39,086 nt of DNA from an uncultured Clostridium sp. (GCA_945919455.1 CAMEJH010000008.1:1-39086); one strand, 5' to 3'; shown: positions 17,843 through 26,754, numbered from the stretch's first letter. Notes: a model not told the origin generated them from the sequence alone. Numbers and translations: made by a program.

Positions 17843-19093
17843 TTAATTAAAATTTGAAATTGCTTTTAAAATTCCAAGTTTTCCATACTCATATGTCAAG
17901 CCACCTTGCATATAGGCTATATATGGTTCTCTTATAGGACCATCACAACTTAATTCTATTGTTGAACCTTCTGTAAATGTTCCTGCTGCCATTATTACTT
18001 GGTCATCATATCCTGCCATATCACTTGGTTCTGGTGTAACATTTGCATCTATTGGGGAACCTTTTTGTATACCTTGGCAGAATTTTATTAGTTTTTCCGC
18101 TTCTCCTAATTCTATTGTTTGTACTATATCTGCTCTTGGTTCATCAAATTTAGGATCAACTTTATAGCCAAGTTTTTCTAACATTCTACTTGCAAATATA
18201 GCTGTTTTTACGCTACTAGCTACTACACTTGGAGCAAAAAATAGTCCTTTTATAAATGCTGTATTTTGATTTAATGATGGTCCAATTTCTTTTCCTACTC
18301 CTGGCGCAGTTAGTCTTTCTGCACATAATTCTATTAAATCCTTTTTGCCTGCTATATATGCACCACTTGTTGCTATTCCTGCTCCTAAGTTTTTCATTAA
18401 AGAACCTACTATTATATCTGCTCCTACTTCTGTTGGTTCTTTTTCTTCTACAAATTCTCCATAACAGTTGTCTACCATTATTATTACATTTTTGTTTACT
18501 TCTCTTATAGCTTTTATTGCTTTTTCTATTTTATCTATTGTTAAACTTTTTCTTGTTGAATATCCTTTTGATCTTTGAATTTCTATTAATTTTATGTCTT
18601 GTTTTTCTACTCTTGTTTTTATTGTTTCGATATCAAAGTCATTATCTACAAGTTCTATTTGCTCATATTTTATTCCAAATTTTTTTAATGAGCTTTTACT
18701 TTGTTCTTTGCTTATTCCTATAATTGTTTGTAATGTGTCATATGGTGCTCCAGAAATACTTAACATTGTGTCTCCTGGTCGTAATAATCCAAATAATGTT
18801 ACTGCTAATGCATGTGTTCCTGATATTAGTTGTGCTCTTACCAATGCATCTTCTGTTTTCATTATTTCAGCATATATTTCTTCTATTTTGTTTCTTCCTA
18901 CTTCATCTATTCCATATCCTGTTGATGAATGCATATGCATTTCTGTTAGGCCACATTTTTGAAATGCTGATAATACTTTTAAACTGTTCCATTCTTTTAT
19001 TTGCTCTACTTTTTCAAATTGTGGTTGTATCTCTTTTTCTACTTCTTTTGATAGTTCTAATATTTCTTTTTTTATTCCAAATTCACTGTACAT
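17843..19093 (-). CDS. Methionine gamma-lyase-like PLP enzyme (aluminium-resistance protein family, YnbB-like)
   Basis: Fold-type I PLP enzyme of the family annotated as aluminium resistance protein or methionine gamma-lyase, 416 residues. The PLP lysine lies in VGSLMKNLGAGIATSGAYIAG, preceded by IIMVDNCYGEFVE, whose Asp contacts the cofactor ring nitrogen. The substrate is not established for this family; relatives are related to Cys/Met metabolism enzymes. The ATG follows AAGGAGAATAACA. It is monocistronic by spacing, with 100 bases to the regulator downstream. The 216 bases upstream (19094-19309) hold no gene that I can see and must contain its promoter. Confidence 0.9.
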   Translation of the reverse strand: MYSEFGIKKEILELSKEVEKEIQPQFEKVEQIKEWNSLKVLSAFQKCGLTEMHMHSSTGYGIDEVGRNKIEEIYAEIMKTEDALVRAQLISGTHALAVTLFGLLRPGDTMLSISGAPYDTLQTIIGISKEQSKSSLKKFGIKYEQIELVDNDFDIETIKTRVEKQDIKLIEIQRSKGYSTRKSLTIDKIEKAIKAIREVNKNVIIMVDNCYGEFVEEKEPTEVGADIIVGSLMKNLGAGIATSGAYIAGKKDLIELCAERLTAPGVGKEIGPSLNQNTAFIKGLFFAPSVVASSVKTAIFASRMLEKLGYKVDPKFDEPRADIVQTIELGEAEKLIKFCQGIQKGSPIDANVTPEPSDMAGYDDQVIMAAGTFTEGSTIELSCDGPIREPYIAYMQGGLTYEYGKLGILKAISNFN

Positions 19094-19309
19094 TGTTATT
19101 CTCCTTGTTCTAAAATTTCTTTTACATATTCTATCATAAATAATGGAATATTTATTGTATTATTATACTACTCTTTTAAATAAAAGTCTATGTTTTATCG
19201 TATTTTCGCTTATCTTCAAAAATCATTTTTCGAAAAAATTTTACAAATAAAGAATTTTTAAAGTTCTAGTTTCTTATATTAGCTGCATTTTTTATTTTTA
19301 TGCATTACA

Positions 19310-20965
19310 TTACCATATTATATCATCATAGCCTTCTACATAATAATAAATCTTTCCATCGATGCCTTCATACCATTTTAAACCACTATTAATAGTCTCT
19401 ACTATTGTTGACCCGTCTAAGTAAAATTTGCCTTCGATTGTAATAATTTGGAACTTTTTAGGTATATATTTTTTGGCATTTAATATTTCTATGTCATCAT
19501 AACTGACAAAACACCCATCATCTTTAAAATATGCGCCATCCTCATAAAATTCTATAACATTTTCTGCCTTTAAAGTTTTACCAGCTGCACCAGCATTATA
19601 TATTGAATATAATTCATCATTATGCTTTATATAGTTTGAATTTTTTACAGTTGTAACATCAGTATCTATTTGTACCATTTGTGCAGTCACTCCTGGGTTA
19701 AAATAATTTAAATTGCCTTGATTGTCTAAAAATATGCAGCTATAGTCATTATGAAAATATTCTTTATAATATTTTACTTTTGTTCCTACTAGTTTTATAT
19801 CTTCCCAGTTGCTATAGTTTTCTGAAATATACAAATTATTATCATCGTCTAAGTAATAATGAGAAGATATTTTCACAGCACCTTCCCCCATTAAACTACT
19901 CTTCGTTAGTTCATATGTATAACTGCCATCAGGCTGATGAATGATTCTATAAATACCATTAAATTTATATACAGAACCATCATCCAACAGATATTTTATA
20001 TCCATATATTGATTTGTATGGTAATTTACAACATCTTTTACATTATTTGCAATAAGTATTCCGCCTTCACAAAAAAGTTCCTTATCATAAGTTAAATATA
20101 TTGCAGCAGTGTAGCTAGGAGCATTATAATTCATATATACATCTTTTACGTTTTCACCTAATAACTTTGAAGTATTTTCAGAATAATTATAATTCTATAA
20201 TTTATTGTCATTAGTTATATAATATAAAAACCTAGAACCCTTAGTATAGAATTGAGTATATTTACTTACATTTTCTCCTACTAAAATTGACTCAGTTCCA
20301 TCATAATAATATAAGCTATTATCTTTCTTTAAATAGTATCCTCCTAAAGAAGTATATGTGTTATATAAAGGATCTTGTCTAAATTCATCTCTATATTCTT
20401 TTACATCTTCTGAAATTAAAGTTGAAGTACCATTGTCGTATTCAATGTATCCGCCATGCGCATGCTTTCCGTAATCCGAACGAACTAATGTACCAGAATT
20501 ATATAGTATCGTTATATAATTAACACTTTGATTTGGGCCATAAGTCACTACATTTGCCAATTTCACTTGGCTGTTTGCTGCCTTTCTAACTGTTTCATTA
20601 TCTACAGTGTAATTATGATTCGTCTCTGTAAATAAAACATTTAATGTGTCATCGCCATTGTCTTCCACATACGTTTTTCCATCTCCAACAGATTTATCTA
20701 ATTCTTTTTGTAAATCTTCATCTGTTACTTTATCTCCAAGTTTCTCAATTGCTGCAGAACTATAAGCTAATTGTACTTGTTCTTTTTCTTGTCCGATTAT
20801 TGTCTCTTCTCTTCCTTCCTTTGCTTTTTTTATTATTCAATTTTCTCCACCTAGCATTGAAATGCTTACTCCTGCTAATATTAGTAAAACCACTATTGTA
20901 ACAACTAATGCTATTAAAGTTATAGCATTTTCATATGTCTTCATTCTCTTTTGTTTTTCTTTCAT
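19310..20965 (-). pseudogene. Pseudopilin-type protein with RCC1-like repeats, broken by two in-frame stops
   Basis: One continuous frame of 552 codons begins with ATG at 20965 behind the strong site AAAGGAG and runs to 19310, with a TGA at codon 43 (20837-20839) and a TAG at codon 257 (20195-20197). The N-terminus is a class III-like prepilin segment, with ITLIALVVTIVVLLILAG after a short charged leader; Ala replaces the usual Gly before the cleavage point. The TGA falls where relatives read GEN-G-II, so GGA to TGA is likely. Beyond it are about six spaced repeats with a signature like LVGENVKxY (LISEDVKEY, LVGENVSKY, LLGENVKDV, LIANNVKDV, LVGTKVKYY, LKAENVIEF), suggesting an RCC1-like propeller on the cell surface. 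Repeat spacing is preserved across both stops, so the damage is recent or an assembly error. Confidence 0.8.
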
Positions 20966-21066
20966 CAAAATTTTCTCCTTTTCTTTTTGCTAACATTATA
21001 TATTAACTTGTTATTTTATGCAATATATTATCATAATTAAAAGTGAAGGATTGCCAAAAGAAAAAG

Positions 21067-21807
21067 TTATCCAGTTTTACTCATAATATCTTTTTTCATT
21101 TTATTTATAATCTTTTTTTCTAACCTTGAAATATAGCTTTGTGAAATTCCAAGTTCATCTGCCACCTCCTTTTGTGTTTTTTCTCTTCCACTTATAAATC
21201 CAAATCTCATCTCCATTATGTTTTTTTCTCTATCATTTAATTTTTTTATTGCCTCTTTTAAAAGTCTCATATCCACTTCATCTTCTAATTTTCTTGATGT
21301 TACATCAGGATCTGTTCCTAAAATATCTGATAATAATAATTCATTTCCATCACTATCTTTGTTTAACGGTTCATCTATTGATACTTCTGTTTTTATTTTA
21401 TTATTTCTTCTTAAATACATAAGTATCTCATTTTCTATACATCTTGATGCATATGTTGCAAGTTTAATTTTCTTCTCTGAATTAAATGTATTTACACCTT
21501 TCATTAGTCCTATTGTACCTATTGAAATTAAATCTTCTATTCCTATACCTGTATTTTCAAATTTTTTGGCTATATACACTACTAATCTTAAATTTCTCTC
21601 TACTAGTATTTGCCTAGCTTCTAAGTTATTATCTGAATCTAATTTTTTTATTGTTTCTTCCTCTTCTTCCACACTTAATGGTGGTGGTAGTGTTTGACTT
21701 CCTGCTACATAAAATATTGGTAGTATTTCCTCATCTTCCATGTCTCCATCTATATATTTGGCACAAATTGTATTTATGCTTTTTCTTATAAACTCTAAAA
21801 AATTCAT
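21067..21807 (-). CDS. sigE: Sporulation sigma factor SigE (pro-sigma-E)
   Basis: Mother-cell sigma factor of early sporulation, 246 residues. The first 28 or so residues form the inhibitory pro-sequence, ending near the [18 protein letters not shown] block where SpoIIGA cleaves. Region 2 shows [29 protein letters not shown] and [17 protein letters not shown]; region 4 ends with [22 protein letters not shown]. The start ATG follows AGAGGT. In Bacillus and most Clostridia it directly follows spoIIGA and is followed by sigG. Here a nuclease cassette separates it from spoIIGA, and no sigG follows. It has its own promoter-like element at 21891-21923. Confidence 0.96.
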   Translation of the reverse strand: MNFLEFIRKSINTICAKYIDGDMEDEEILPIFYVAGSQTLPPPLSVEEEEETIKKLDSDNNLEARQILVERNLRLVVYIAKKFENTGIGIEDLISIGTIGLMKGVNTFNSEKKIKLATYASRCIENEILMYLRRNNKIKTEVSIDEPLNKDSDGNELLLSDILGTDPDVTSRKLEDEVDMRLLKEAIKKLNDREKNIMEMRFGFISGREKTQKEVADELGISQSYISRLEKKIINKMKKDIMSKTG

Positions 21808-21828
21808 AATATTTACCTCTAGTTTGTG

Positions 21829-21873
21829 TTATTTAGATTTTTCTAAGGCTGTACCTATAAACCTAACTTTCAT
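21829..21873 (-). CDS. Possible 14-residue leader peptide before sigE
   Basis: A short ORF, MKVRFIGTALEKSK, starts with ATG behind AGAAAGAGGTG just after the sigE promoter and stops 21 bases before the sigE start codon. Its ribosome site and first codons resemble the beginning of spoIIGA (AGGTGATTAAA against AGGTGATGAAA). It may be a translated leader or a decayed copy of the spoIIGA start. Confidence 0.3.
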   Translation of the reverse strand: MKVRFIGTALEKSK

Positions 21874-21890
21874 CACCTCTTTCTTGGTTT

Positions 21891-21923
21891 ATTGTACAAC
21901 TTTTGCCTTGCAAATACTGTCTT
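21891..21923 (-). promoter_or_regulatory. sigE promoter with 21-bp spacer, shared with spoIIGA
   Basis: AAGACA (21918-21923) and TACAAT (21891-21896) are 21 bases apart on the minus strand. The block GACAGTATTTGCA is identical to the one in the spoIIGA promoter. A stretched spacer is a known trait of the Spo0A-activated spoIIG promoter of Bacillus, so Spo0A control is an inference; no perfect TGTCGAA box is visible. Confidence 0.55.
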
Positions 21924-21936
21924 TTCTTATTGTAGA

Positions 21937-21976
21937 AAAAAAGAAATAATCGATGTTTTACGATTATTTCTTACAT
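21937..21976 (-). repeat. 40-bp direct repeat, copy 1, terminator of the nuclease gene
   Basis: Identical over 40 bases to 23268-23307. It contains a 12-bp perfect stem (aagaaataatcg / cgattatttctt) with an 8-base loop and an A-run on the left, hence a terminator for leftward transcripts. It sits 12 bases past the nuclease stop codon and just ahead of the sigE promoter. Confidence 0.92.
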
Positions 21977-21988
21977 AATGTTATTAAT

Positions 21989-23041
21989 TTATTTTTTAAT
22001 TTTTTCCCTTTGTTCTAGTTGTACTTTTGCATTTTTTATGCTCTCTATAAATCTTTGTTGTATTAATTCTTTTGGAACATAGTTTGTTAAATACTGTGCA
22101 ACATGTATTCCGCTATTGTCTAATTCTAGTAATTCTGTCATTGCATCGCTTTTATCAGCACACAGTATTATTGCTATTGGTGCTTCCTCTCCTTCTGCTC
22201 GCTCATATCTATTCAACCACTTTAAATATAGTTCTACTTGTCCTTTATGTTCTGGCTTAAATTTTTCTAGTTTTAATTCTATTACAACTAATCTTTTTAA
22301 TTTTCTATGATAAAATAACAGATCCATATAATAGTCATCTCCATCTATTGTTATTCTTTTTTGCCTTCCTAAAAAAGCAAAGTCATTTCCCATTTCTAAT
22401 AAAAATTTTTCTAATTCATTTATAATTGCTTTTTCTAAATCTTTTTCGCAATATGTATCTTTTAAATCCAAAAAATCTAAAATGTATGGATCTCTAAAAA
22501 ATAAATCTGTTGTCATTTTATTTTCATTAGTTAATAATTGTAAATCATTTTTTATTGTTTGTTCTGGTTTTCGTGATATCACAGTTCTTTCATATAAAGC
22601 TGAACCTATTCTTTCTCTTAGTGTTCTTACTGACCAATTTTCATTTATACAGATGGTAGTATAAAAATTTCTTTTAATTTCATCTTCTATTTGTAATAAT
22701 TCACAAAAATGAGACCAGCTTAATTTTGTCGACAATGTCGACAAAATTTCAAAGTTATTAAAATACTCATAAAATTTCAACATTCTGAATATATTTTTCA
22801 TACTATATCCTCGTCCATATTTTTGAGTTAACTTATTACTTAACTGTTTTATTATCTCCTTTCCATATTCTGCTTTTTGTTGATTTAAAACATTTTCTTT
22901 TATATGTTTTCCTATATTCCAATATAGTATTGTTAATTCACTACTTACTTTTATAGCTACATTTCTTTTTGCATTTTCTATTAGAATACTTATTTTGTCA
23001 TATAATGCATCCACATTTTCCCCTTTTTTTAATTCTTCCAT
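21989..23041 (-). CDS. DUF1016/YhcG-type PDDEXK nuclease domain protein
   Basis: 350 residues from the chosen start. The N-terminal half is DUF1016-like: helical, with ILYWNIGKHI, YGKEIIKQLSNKL, YSMKNIFRMLKFYEYF and STLSTKLSWSHFCELL. The C-terminal half is a PDDEXK nuclease fold with YYMDLLFYHRKLKRLVVIELK, giving the D...E-x-K catalytic set near residues 240 and 256-258. Members often occur as isolated accessory genes or near defence and restriction loci; their biological role is unproven. The frame extends to 23107, but the ATG at 23041 has a strong AAAGGAAGG site. It has its own promoter and terminator and lies between spoIIGA and sigE inside a 40-bp direct repeat, so it looks inserted. Confidence 0.9.
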   Translation of the reverse strand: MEELKKGENVDALYDKISILIENAKRNVAIKVSSELTILYWNIGKHIKENVLNQQKAEYGKEIIKQLSNKLTQKYGRGYSMKNIFRMLKFYEYFNNFEILSTLSTKLSWSHFCELLQIEDEIKRNFYTTICINENWSVRTLRERIGSALYERTVISRKPEQTIKNDLQLLTNENKMTTDLFFRDPYILDFLDLKDTYCEKDLEKAIINELEKFLLEMGNDFAFLGRQKRITIDGDDYYMDLLFYHRKLKRLVVIELKLEKFKPEHKGQVELYLKWLNRYERAEGEEAPIAIILCADKSDAMTELLELDNSGIHVAQYLTNYVPKELIQQRFIESIKNAKVQLEQREKIKK

Positions 23042-23226
23042 TTTCCTTCCTTTCCATCTTACGCAGTCCAGCAATAAGATATCTTTAATATTTAATTTTA
23101 AGCACAATAATTAAACTCTTATACAACTTAGAATTTAAATTTACATATTTGGATTTTTTCTTCTTTGAATTTTAATTTGTTTGAAATAATATTTCATTAT
23201 AAAAAATTTGATTTTAAACTGTATAT

Positions 23227-23255
23227 ATAATACTCTCATTTTACAAGATTGTCAA
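23227..23255 (-). promoter_or_regulatory. Promoter of the nuclease gene
   Basis: Perfect TTGACA (23250-23255) and TATTAT (23227-23232) with a 17-base spacer lie just downstream of the spoIIGA terminator. The 5' untranslated stretch to the start codon is about 180 bases and holds no other feature that I can see. Confidence 0.75.
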
Positions 23256-23267
23256 TATTTTTAATGT

Positions 23268-23307
23268 AAAAAAGAAATAATCGATGTTTTACGATTATTT
23301 CTTACAT
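23268..23307 (-). repeat. 40-bp direct repeat, copy 2, terminator of spoIIGA
   Basis: Exact copy of 21937-21976, with the same 12-bp stem and A-run. It lies 6 bases past the spoIIGA stop codon and acts as its terminator. The two copies bracket a 1331-bp unit holding the nuclease gene and its promoter. Confidence 0.92.
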
Positions 23308-23313
23308 TAATTT

Positions 23314-24210
23314 CTATATAATTTCCATCCCGACCAAAGCTCTGTATTCTCCTCTTTTGGTAAGTGACTTATCATAAATACCTATAATAACATTATCTGT
23401 TTTTTTCTTTTCATCTTCACTTTCAATTTCCATTTCTTCTGCTTTAATTCCAACTAGCATTCCGTTTTGTTTTCCTAAAGAAGTAAATGGAATGCATCTG
23501 AGCTTTGATATGTAATCATTTCGTATTTTTTCTGGGATTTCACTAAAATCTCCACCTAAAATATTTTCTAAGTTATTAAGTATTTCTTTTGGTAATATAT
23601 TTTCTAATATTGTACTCTCTACTATAATTACAGGTGTATTTGTTATAGGCTCTTTTACTAAATTTCCTGTATCTATCATAGCTTTTGTTTCGATTTGCTT
23701 TCCATTTAATTTAAATTTAATTTTGCAATATATATCCTTTGGGTTAAATTTTGTTTTAATAATCTTTAAAGAAATGTTAATAACAACAAATGCTACTATT
23801 GCTGCAAGCATTATTACCTTTAAAACATATTGTCCAGCAAACATTCCATTTTTCATTAATATGTTTTGTGGTTTTATTACATAGATTAAATATAGCGAAA
23901 CTCCTCCAAATACAAATGAAGTTAAGTAAAATATTAATAGTTGTTTCCACATTTTTTTGATATTTTGTGGATTAAATGCTACATATACCATAATTATTGA
24001 TAATATTATTTTTGATATTATTGATGTGTACATTTTCATATTTGTAGCATATAAAATAATTGCATATATGCTACCAATAGTACTGGAAATAATTATCCTT
24101 ACAATTTTAGGCTTTATTTTTAAAATTATAGAAGTTGCATATAATATAATACTATTCATTATTAAATTCTCTAAAAATATAATATCTACATATATAGTAA
24201 TTTTAATCAC
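23314..24210 (-). CDS. spoIIGA: Sigma-E processing peptidase SpoIIGA
   Basis: Membrane-bound aspartic protease that removes the SigE pro-sequence after septation. Five hydrophobic segments occupy the N-terminal half; the cytoplasmic C-terminal half carries the catalytic MIDTGNLVKEP motif (Asp180 from the chosen start). The frame runs up to an ATG at 24258, but that codon is the -35 box of the promoter and the -10 box lies inside the extra codons, so the ATG cannot be the start. AGAAAAAAGGTG then leads into the family N-terminus TIYVDIIFLENLIMN. I chose the GTG at 24210; ATT codons at 24207 or 24201 are alternatives with better spacing from AAAGGTG. Confidence 0.93.
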   Translation of the reverse strand: MIKITIYVDIIFLENLIMNSIILYATSIILKIKPKIVRIIISSTIGSIYAIILYATNMKMYTSIISKIILSIIMVYVAFNPQNIKKMWKQLLIFYLTSFVFGGVSLYLIYVIKPQNILMKNGMFAGQYVLKVIMLAAIVAFVVINISLKIIKTKFNPKDIYCKIKFKLNGKQIETKAMIDTGNLVKEPITNTPVIIVESTILENILPKEILNNLENILGGDFSEIPEKIRNDYISKLRCIPFTSLGKQNGMLVGIKAEEMEIESEDEKKKTDNVIIGIYDKSLTKRGEYRALVGMEII

Positions 24211-24225
24211 CTTTTTTCTAGCTAC

Positions 24226-24258
24226 ATTATAATATTTTATATCTGCAAATACTGTCAT
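24226..24258 (-). promoter_or_regulatory. spoIIGA promoter with 21-bp spacer
   Basis: ATGACA (24253-24258) and a perfect TATAAT (24226-24231) are 21 bases apart. GACAGTATTTGCA (24244-24256) is identical to the sigE promoter, and AGGTGAT follows at nearly the same distance (31 and 30 bases after the block). The ftsZ terminator is immediately upstream, so spoIIGA is an independent unit. Confidence 0.6.
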
Positions 24259-24294
24259 TTTTTATGAACTTTCATAAAAAAATACAAAAAAAGA

Positions 24295-24315
24295 ACCGGC
24301 ACCAATTTTGCCGGT
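24295..24315 (-). terminator. Terminator after ftsZ
   Basis: GC-rich 7-bp stem (accggca / tgccggt) with a 7-base loop and an A-run on its left, 9 bases past the ftsZ stop. It separates ftsA-ftsZ from spoIIGA. Confidence 0.9.
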
Positions 24316-24324
24316 CTATATTAA

Positions 24325-25434
24325 TTACATATTTTTATTTTTATTTTTACGTAAGAATGCTGGGATGTCTAGATCTCCTTGTGTAGAATTATCTGTTGAT
24401 GCTGGGATTGAGTTTATCTTTTTATCCCATGTTTTATTTACAAAACTGTCTACGCTTGAAGAATTTCGAGCTTCTGGTTTTTCAAATCCTGTAGCAATAA
24501 CTGTAATTTGGATTTCATCCTTCATTTCTGGATCTGTAACTGTACCAAATATAATATTTGCTTCAGGGTCTACACTGCGTTGAACTAATTCAGCAGCTGT
24601 GTTTACTTCGTGTAATCCTAAGTCTTCTCCACCTGTTATGTTTATAATAACTCCTCTTGCTCCTTCTATTGATGTTTCTAGTAATGGACTTTGTACTGCT
24701 TGTTTTGCAGCATCTTCTGCTCTATTTTCTCCTGATGCTCTACCAATTCCCATATGTGCCATTCCTGTATTTAACATTATTGTTTTAACATCTGCAAAGT
24801 CTAAGTTTACAGTTCCTGTTACAGCTATCAAATCTGATATTCCTTGTACACCTTGTCTTAGTACATCATCTGCCATTCTAAATGCTTCATTTATTGATGT
24901 TTTTCTATCTATTATTTGTAGTAATTTATCATTTGGTATTACTACTAATGAGTCTACTTTTCCTTTTAAGCTTTCTATTCCTCTTTCTGCTTGTGATAAT
25001 CTCTTCTTTCCTTCAAATGTAAATGGTTTTGTAACAACTCCTATTGTTAATATTCCCATTTCTTTTGCTAAGCCTGCAACTATTGGTGCAGCTCCTGTAC
25101 CTGTTCCTCCACCCATTCCGGCTGTAACAAATACCATGTCTGCTCCTCTTAATGTCTCAGCAATTTCAGATTTATTCTCTTCTGCTGATTGAGCTCCAAT
25201 GTCTGGATTTGCCCCTGCTCCAAGTCCTCTTGTTATTTTTTCACCTATTTGAATTTTGGTTCCTGCTTTTGATTTTTGTAATGCTTGTCTATCTGTATTT
25301 ACAGCAATAAAATCTACGCCTTTTATTCCTGCTTCGATCATTCTATTAACTGCGTTATTTCCGGCTCCACCTACACCAATTACTTTTATTGTAGCTGTAC
25401 CATCCATCATTGTAACGTCTTCATATTCCATCAT
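24325..25434 (-). CDS. ftsZ: Cell division GTPase FtsZ
   Basis: Tubulin-like GTPase that forms the Z ring, 369 residues. The nucleotide loop [12 protein letters not shown], the tubulin signature [10 protein letters not shown] and the T7 loop [11 protein letters not shown] are intact. The C-terminus ends with a conserved tail, [12 protein letters not shown], which binds FtsA, SepF and other partners. The first ATG of the ATG-ATG pair follows GGGGAGG. It lies 49 bases after ftsA, so the two are co-transcribed, and it is closed by a strong terminator. Confidence 0.98.
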   Translation of the reverse strand: MMEYEDVTMMDGTATIKVIGVGGAGNNAVNRMIEAGIKGVDFIAVNTDRQALQKSKAGTKIQIGEKITRGLGAGANPDIGAQSAEENKSEIAETLRGADMVFVTAGMGGGTGTGAAPIVAGLAKEMGILTIGVVTKPFTFEGKKRLSQAERGIESLKGKVDSLVVIPNDKLLQIIDRKTSINEAFRMADDVLRQGVQGISDLIAVTGTVNLDFADVKTIMLNTGMAHMGIGRASGENRAEDAAKQAVQSPLLETSIEGARGVIINITGGEDLGLHEVNTAAELVQRSVDPEANIIFGTVTDPEMKDEIQITVIATGFEKPEARNSSSVDSFVNKTWDKKINSIPASTDNSTQGDLDIPAFLRKNKNKNM

Positions 25435-25483
25435 AAAGATTTCCTCCCCATAAAACTATATATTTAAAATTAAAAACTATTTT

Positions 25484-26713
25484 TTAAGAATAAAAAAATT
25501 CTTTTATTCTTTCCATTATTACCTTAAACACACTTTCGTTTGATTGTGAATCAATACGACTTGATACTGTTTTTGCAAATGGTCTTGCTGCAATATATCT
25601 TACTAGTGCATAACTGGTTCTAAATTCTTGCTTTACTGTGCTAATTAATCTTCCTGTTGACATTTTAACTGGTATATTTAGATTAATTTTTCCTGCTACA
25701 TCACTTTTATTTATATTAGTGATTCCTCTTCCTGTTAATATTACTGTATTAATGTTTGATTTTACATTTTGATTTGTTATATCTTTATTTATTATTGTAA
25801 AAATTTCTTCTATTCTAGCTTCTATTATTTCAATTAGTTCAGAGCTTTTTATTACTTTATTTCTACTTTCATCTTTACAAGTATTTAGCATAATTTCATT
25901 ATCGTTGTCTATAAAAGATTTTAATGCTAGTCCATATTGTTTCTTTAATTTTTCGGCTTCTTCCTCTGAAATATTTAATACTAATGATATATCATGTGTA
26001 ATGTTGTCTCCTCCAAGAGGAATTGTATTTGTGTACGTAAAAATATTTCCTTCAAAAACACCTATTTCAGTATTTCCTGCACCTATATCTAGTAACATTA
26101 CATTATCATATAATTCATTAGTATCTAACATTAAATTTCTTTCCGCTAATGCTGTTGGAACTATTCCATCAATTTCTATTCCAACCCTTTTAAAAATAGA
26201 AGTTAACTGTCTAACATATTCTTTATCTGCTAAAATAATTTGAGCTTGTAATGTAAAGTTTGAACTTAAATTTCCTACTGGGTCTGTTACAACTTTTCCA
26301 TTATCAAGTATTACTTCTGATGGTACTATATCTATTATTGTTTTTCCTTCTGGTATCTCTATGTCTTTAGCTTGCATAATTGCGCTTTGCACATCTTTTA
26401 AAGATATTCCTGCAAATTTATCTTTTAGCTCTTTTAAAATGTTATTTTGAACTATAGTAACATATTTTCCTGGAATTGTTACATATGCTGAATTAATTTT
26501 AAAATTTGCCTCTTCCTCAGCATCTTTTATAGTTTTTGCAATACTTAGGCTTATTTCTTCTTCATTAATTATTTTACCCTTTTTTAGCCCATTACATTTA
26601 CAAGATGTACTACACATGGTTTCTATTTGCCCAAAGTTATTTACTTCTCCAACAACAGTGCAAACCTTGGATGTACCTATATCAATACCAACTATGATAT
26701 CACCTATTGCCAA
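25484..26713 (-). CDS. ftsA: Cell division protein FtsA
   Basis: Actin-like protein that anchors FtsZ filaments to the membrane, 409 residues. The phosphate-1 loop is VGIDIGTSKVCTVVGE, the SHS2-like insertion spans about 85-165, and the second phosphate loop is LLDIGAGNTEIGVF. A C-terminal amphipathic helix, KVIMERIKEFF, is the membrane-targeting sequence. The start codon is TTG behind a good GGAGG site. A strong promoter lies about 40 bases upstream, so ftsA-ftsZ can be expressed independently of the ylx genes. Confidence 0.96.
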   Translation of the reverse strand: MAIGDIIVGIDIGTSKVCTVVGEVNNFGQIETMCSTSCKCNGLKKGKIINEEEISLSIAKTIKDAEEEANFKINSAYVTIPGKYVTIVQNNILKELKDKFAGISLKDVQSAIMQAKDIEIPEGKTIIDIVPSEVILDNGKVVTDPVGNLSSNFTLQAQIILADKEYVRQLTSIFKRVGIEIDGIVPTALAERNLMLDTNELYDNVMLLDIGAGNTEIGVFEGNIFTYTNTIPLGGDNITHDISLVLNISEEEAEKLKKQYGLALKSFIDNDNEIMLNTCKDESRNKVIKSSELIEIIEARIEEIFTIINKDITNQNVKSNINTVILTGRGITNINKSDVAGKINLNIPVKMSTGRLISTVKQEFRTSYALVRYIAARPFAKTVSSRIDSQSNESVFKVIMERIKEFFYS

Positions 26714-26754
26714 GATAATTCCTCCAATTTATTTTGTGTTTTCCTTTAGTGTTA

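Noticed and set aside
20837..20839. TGA read as glycine (recoded genetic code) in the pseudopilin gene
   Set aside because: comM (9802-9804) and the 38629 gene end in TGA, a TAG also interrupts the same frame, and no other gene here shows in-frame TGA. Mutation or sequence error is simpler.
22722..22745. Two TGTCGAC motifs resembling Spo0A boxes
   Set aside because: They lie inside the nuclease coding region and encode the family block STLSTKLSW, so codon constraint explains them.
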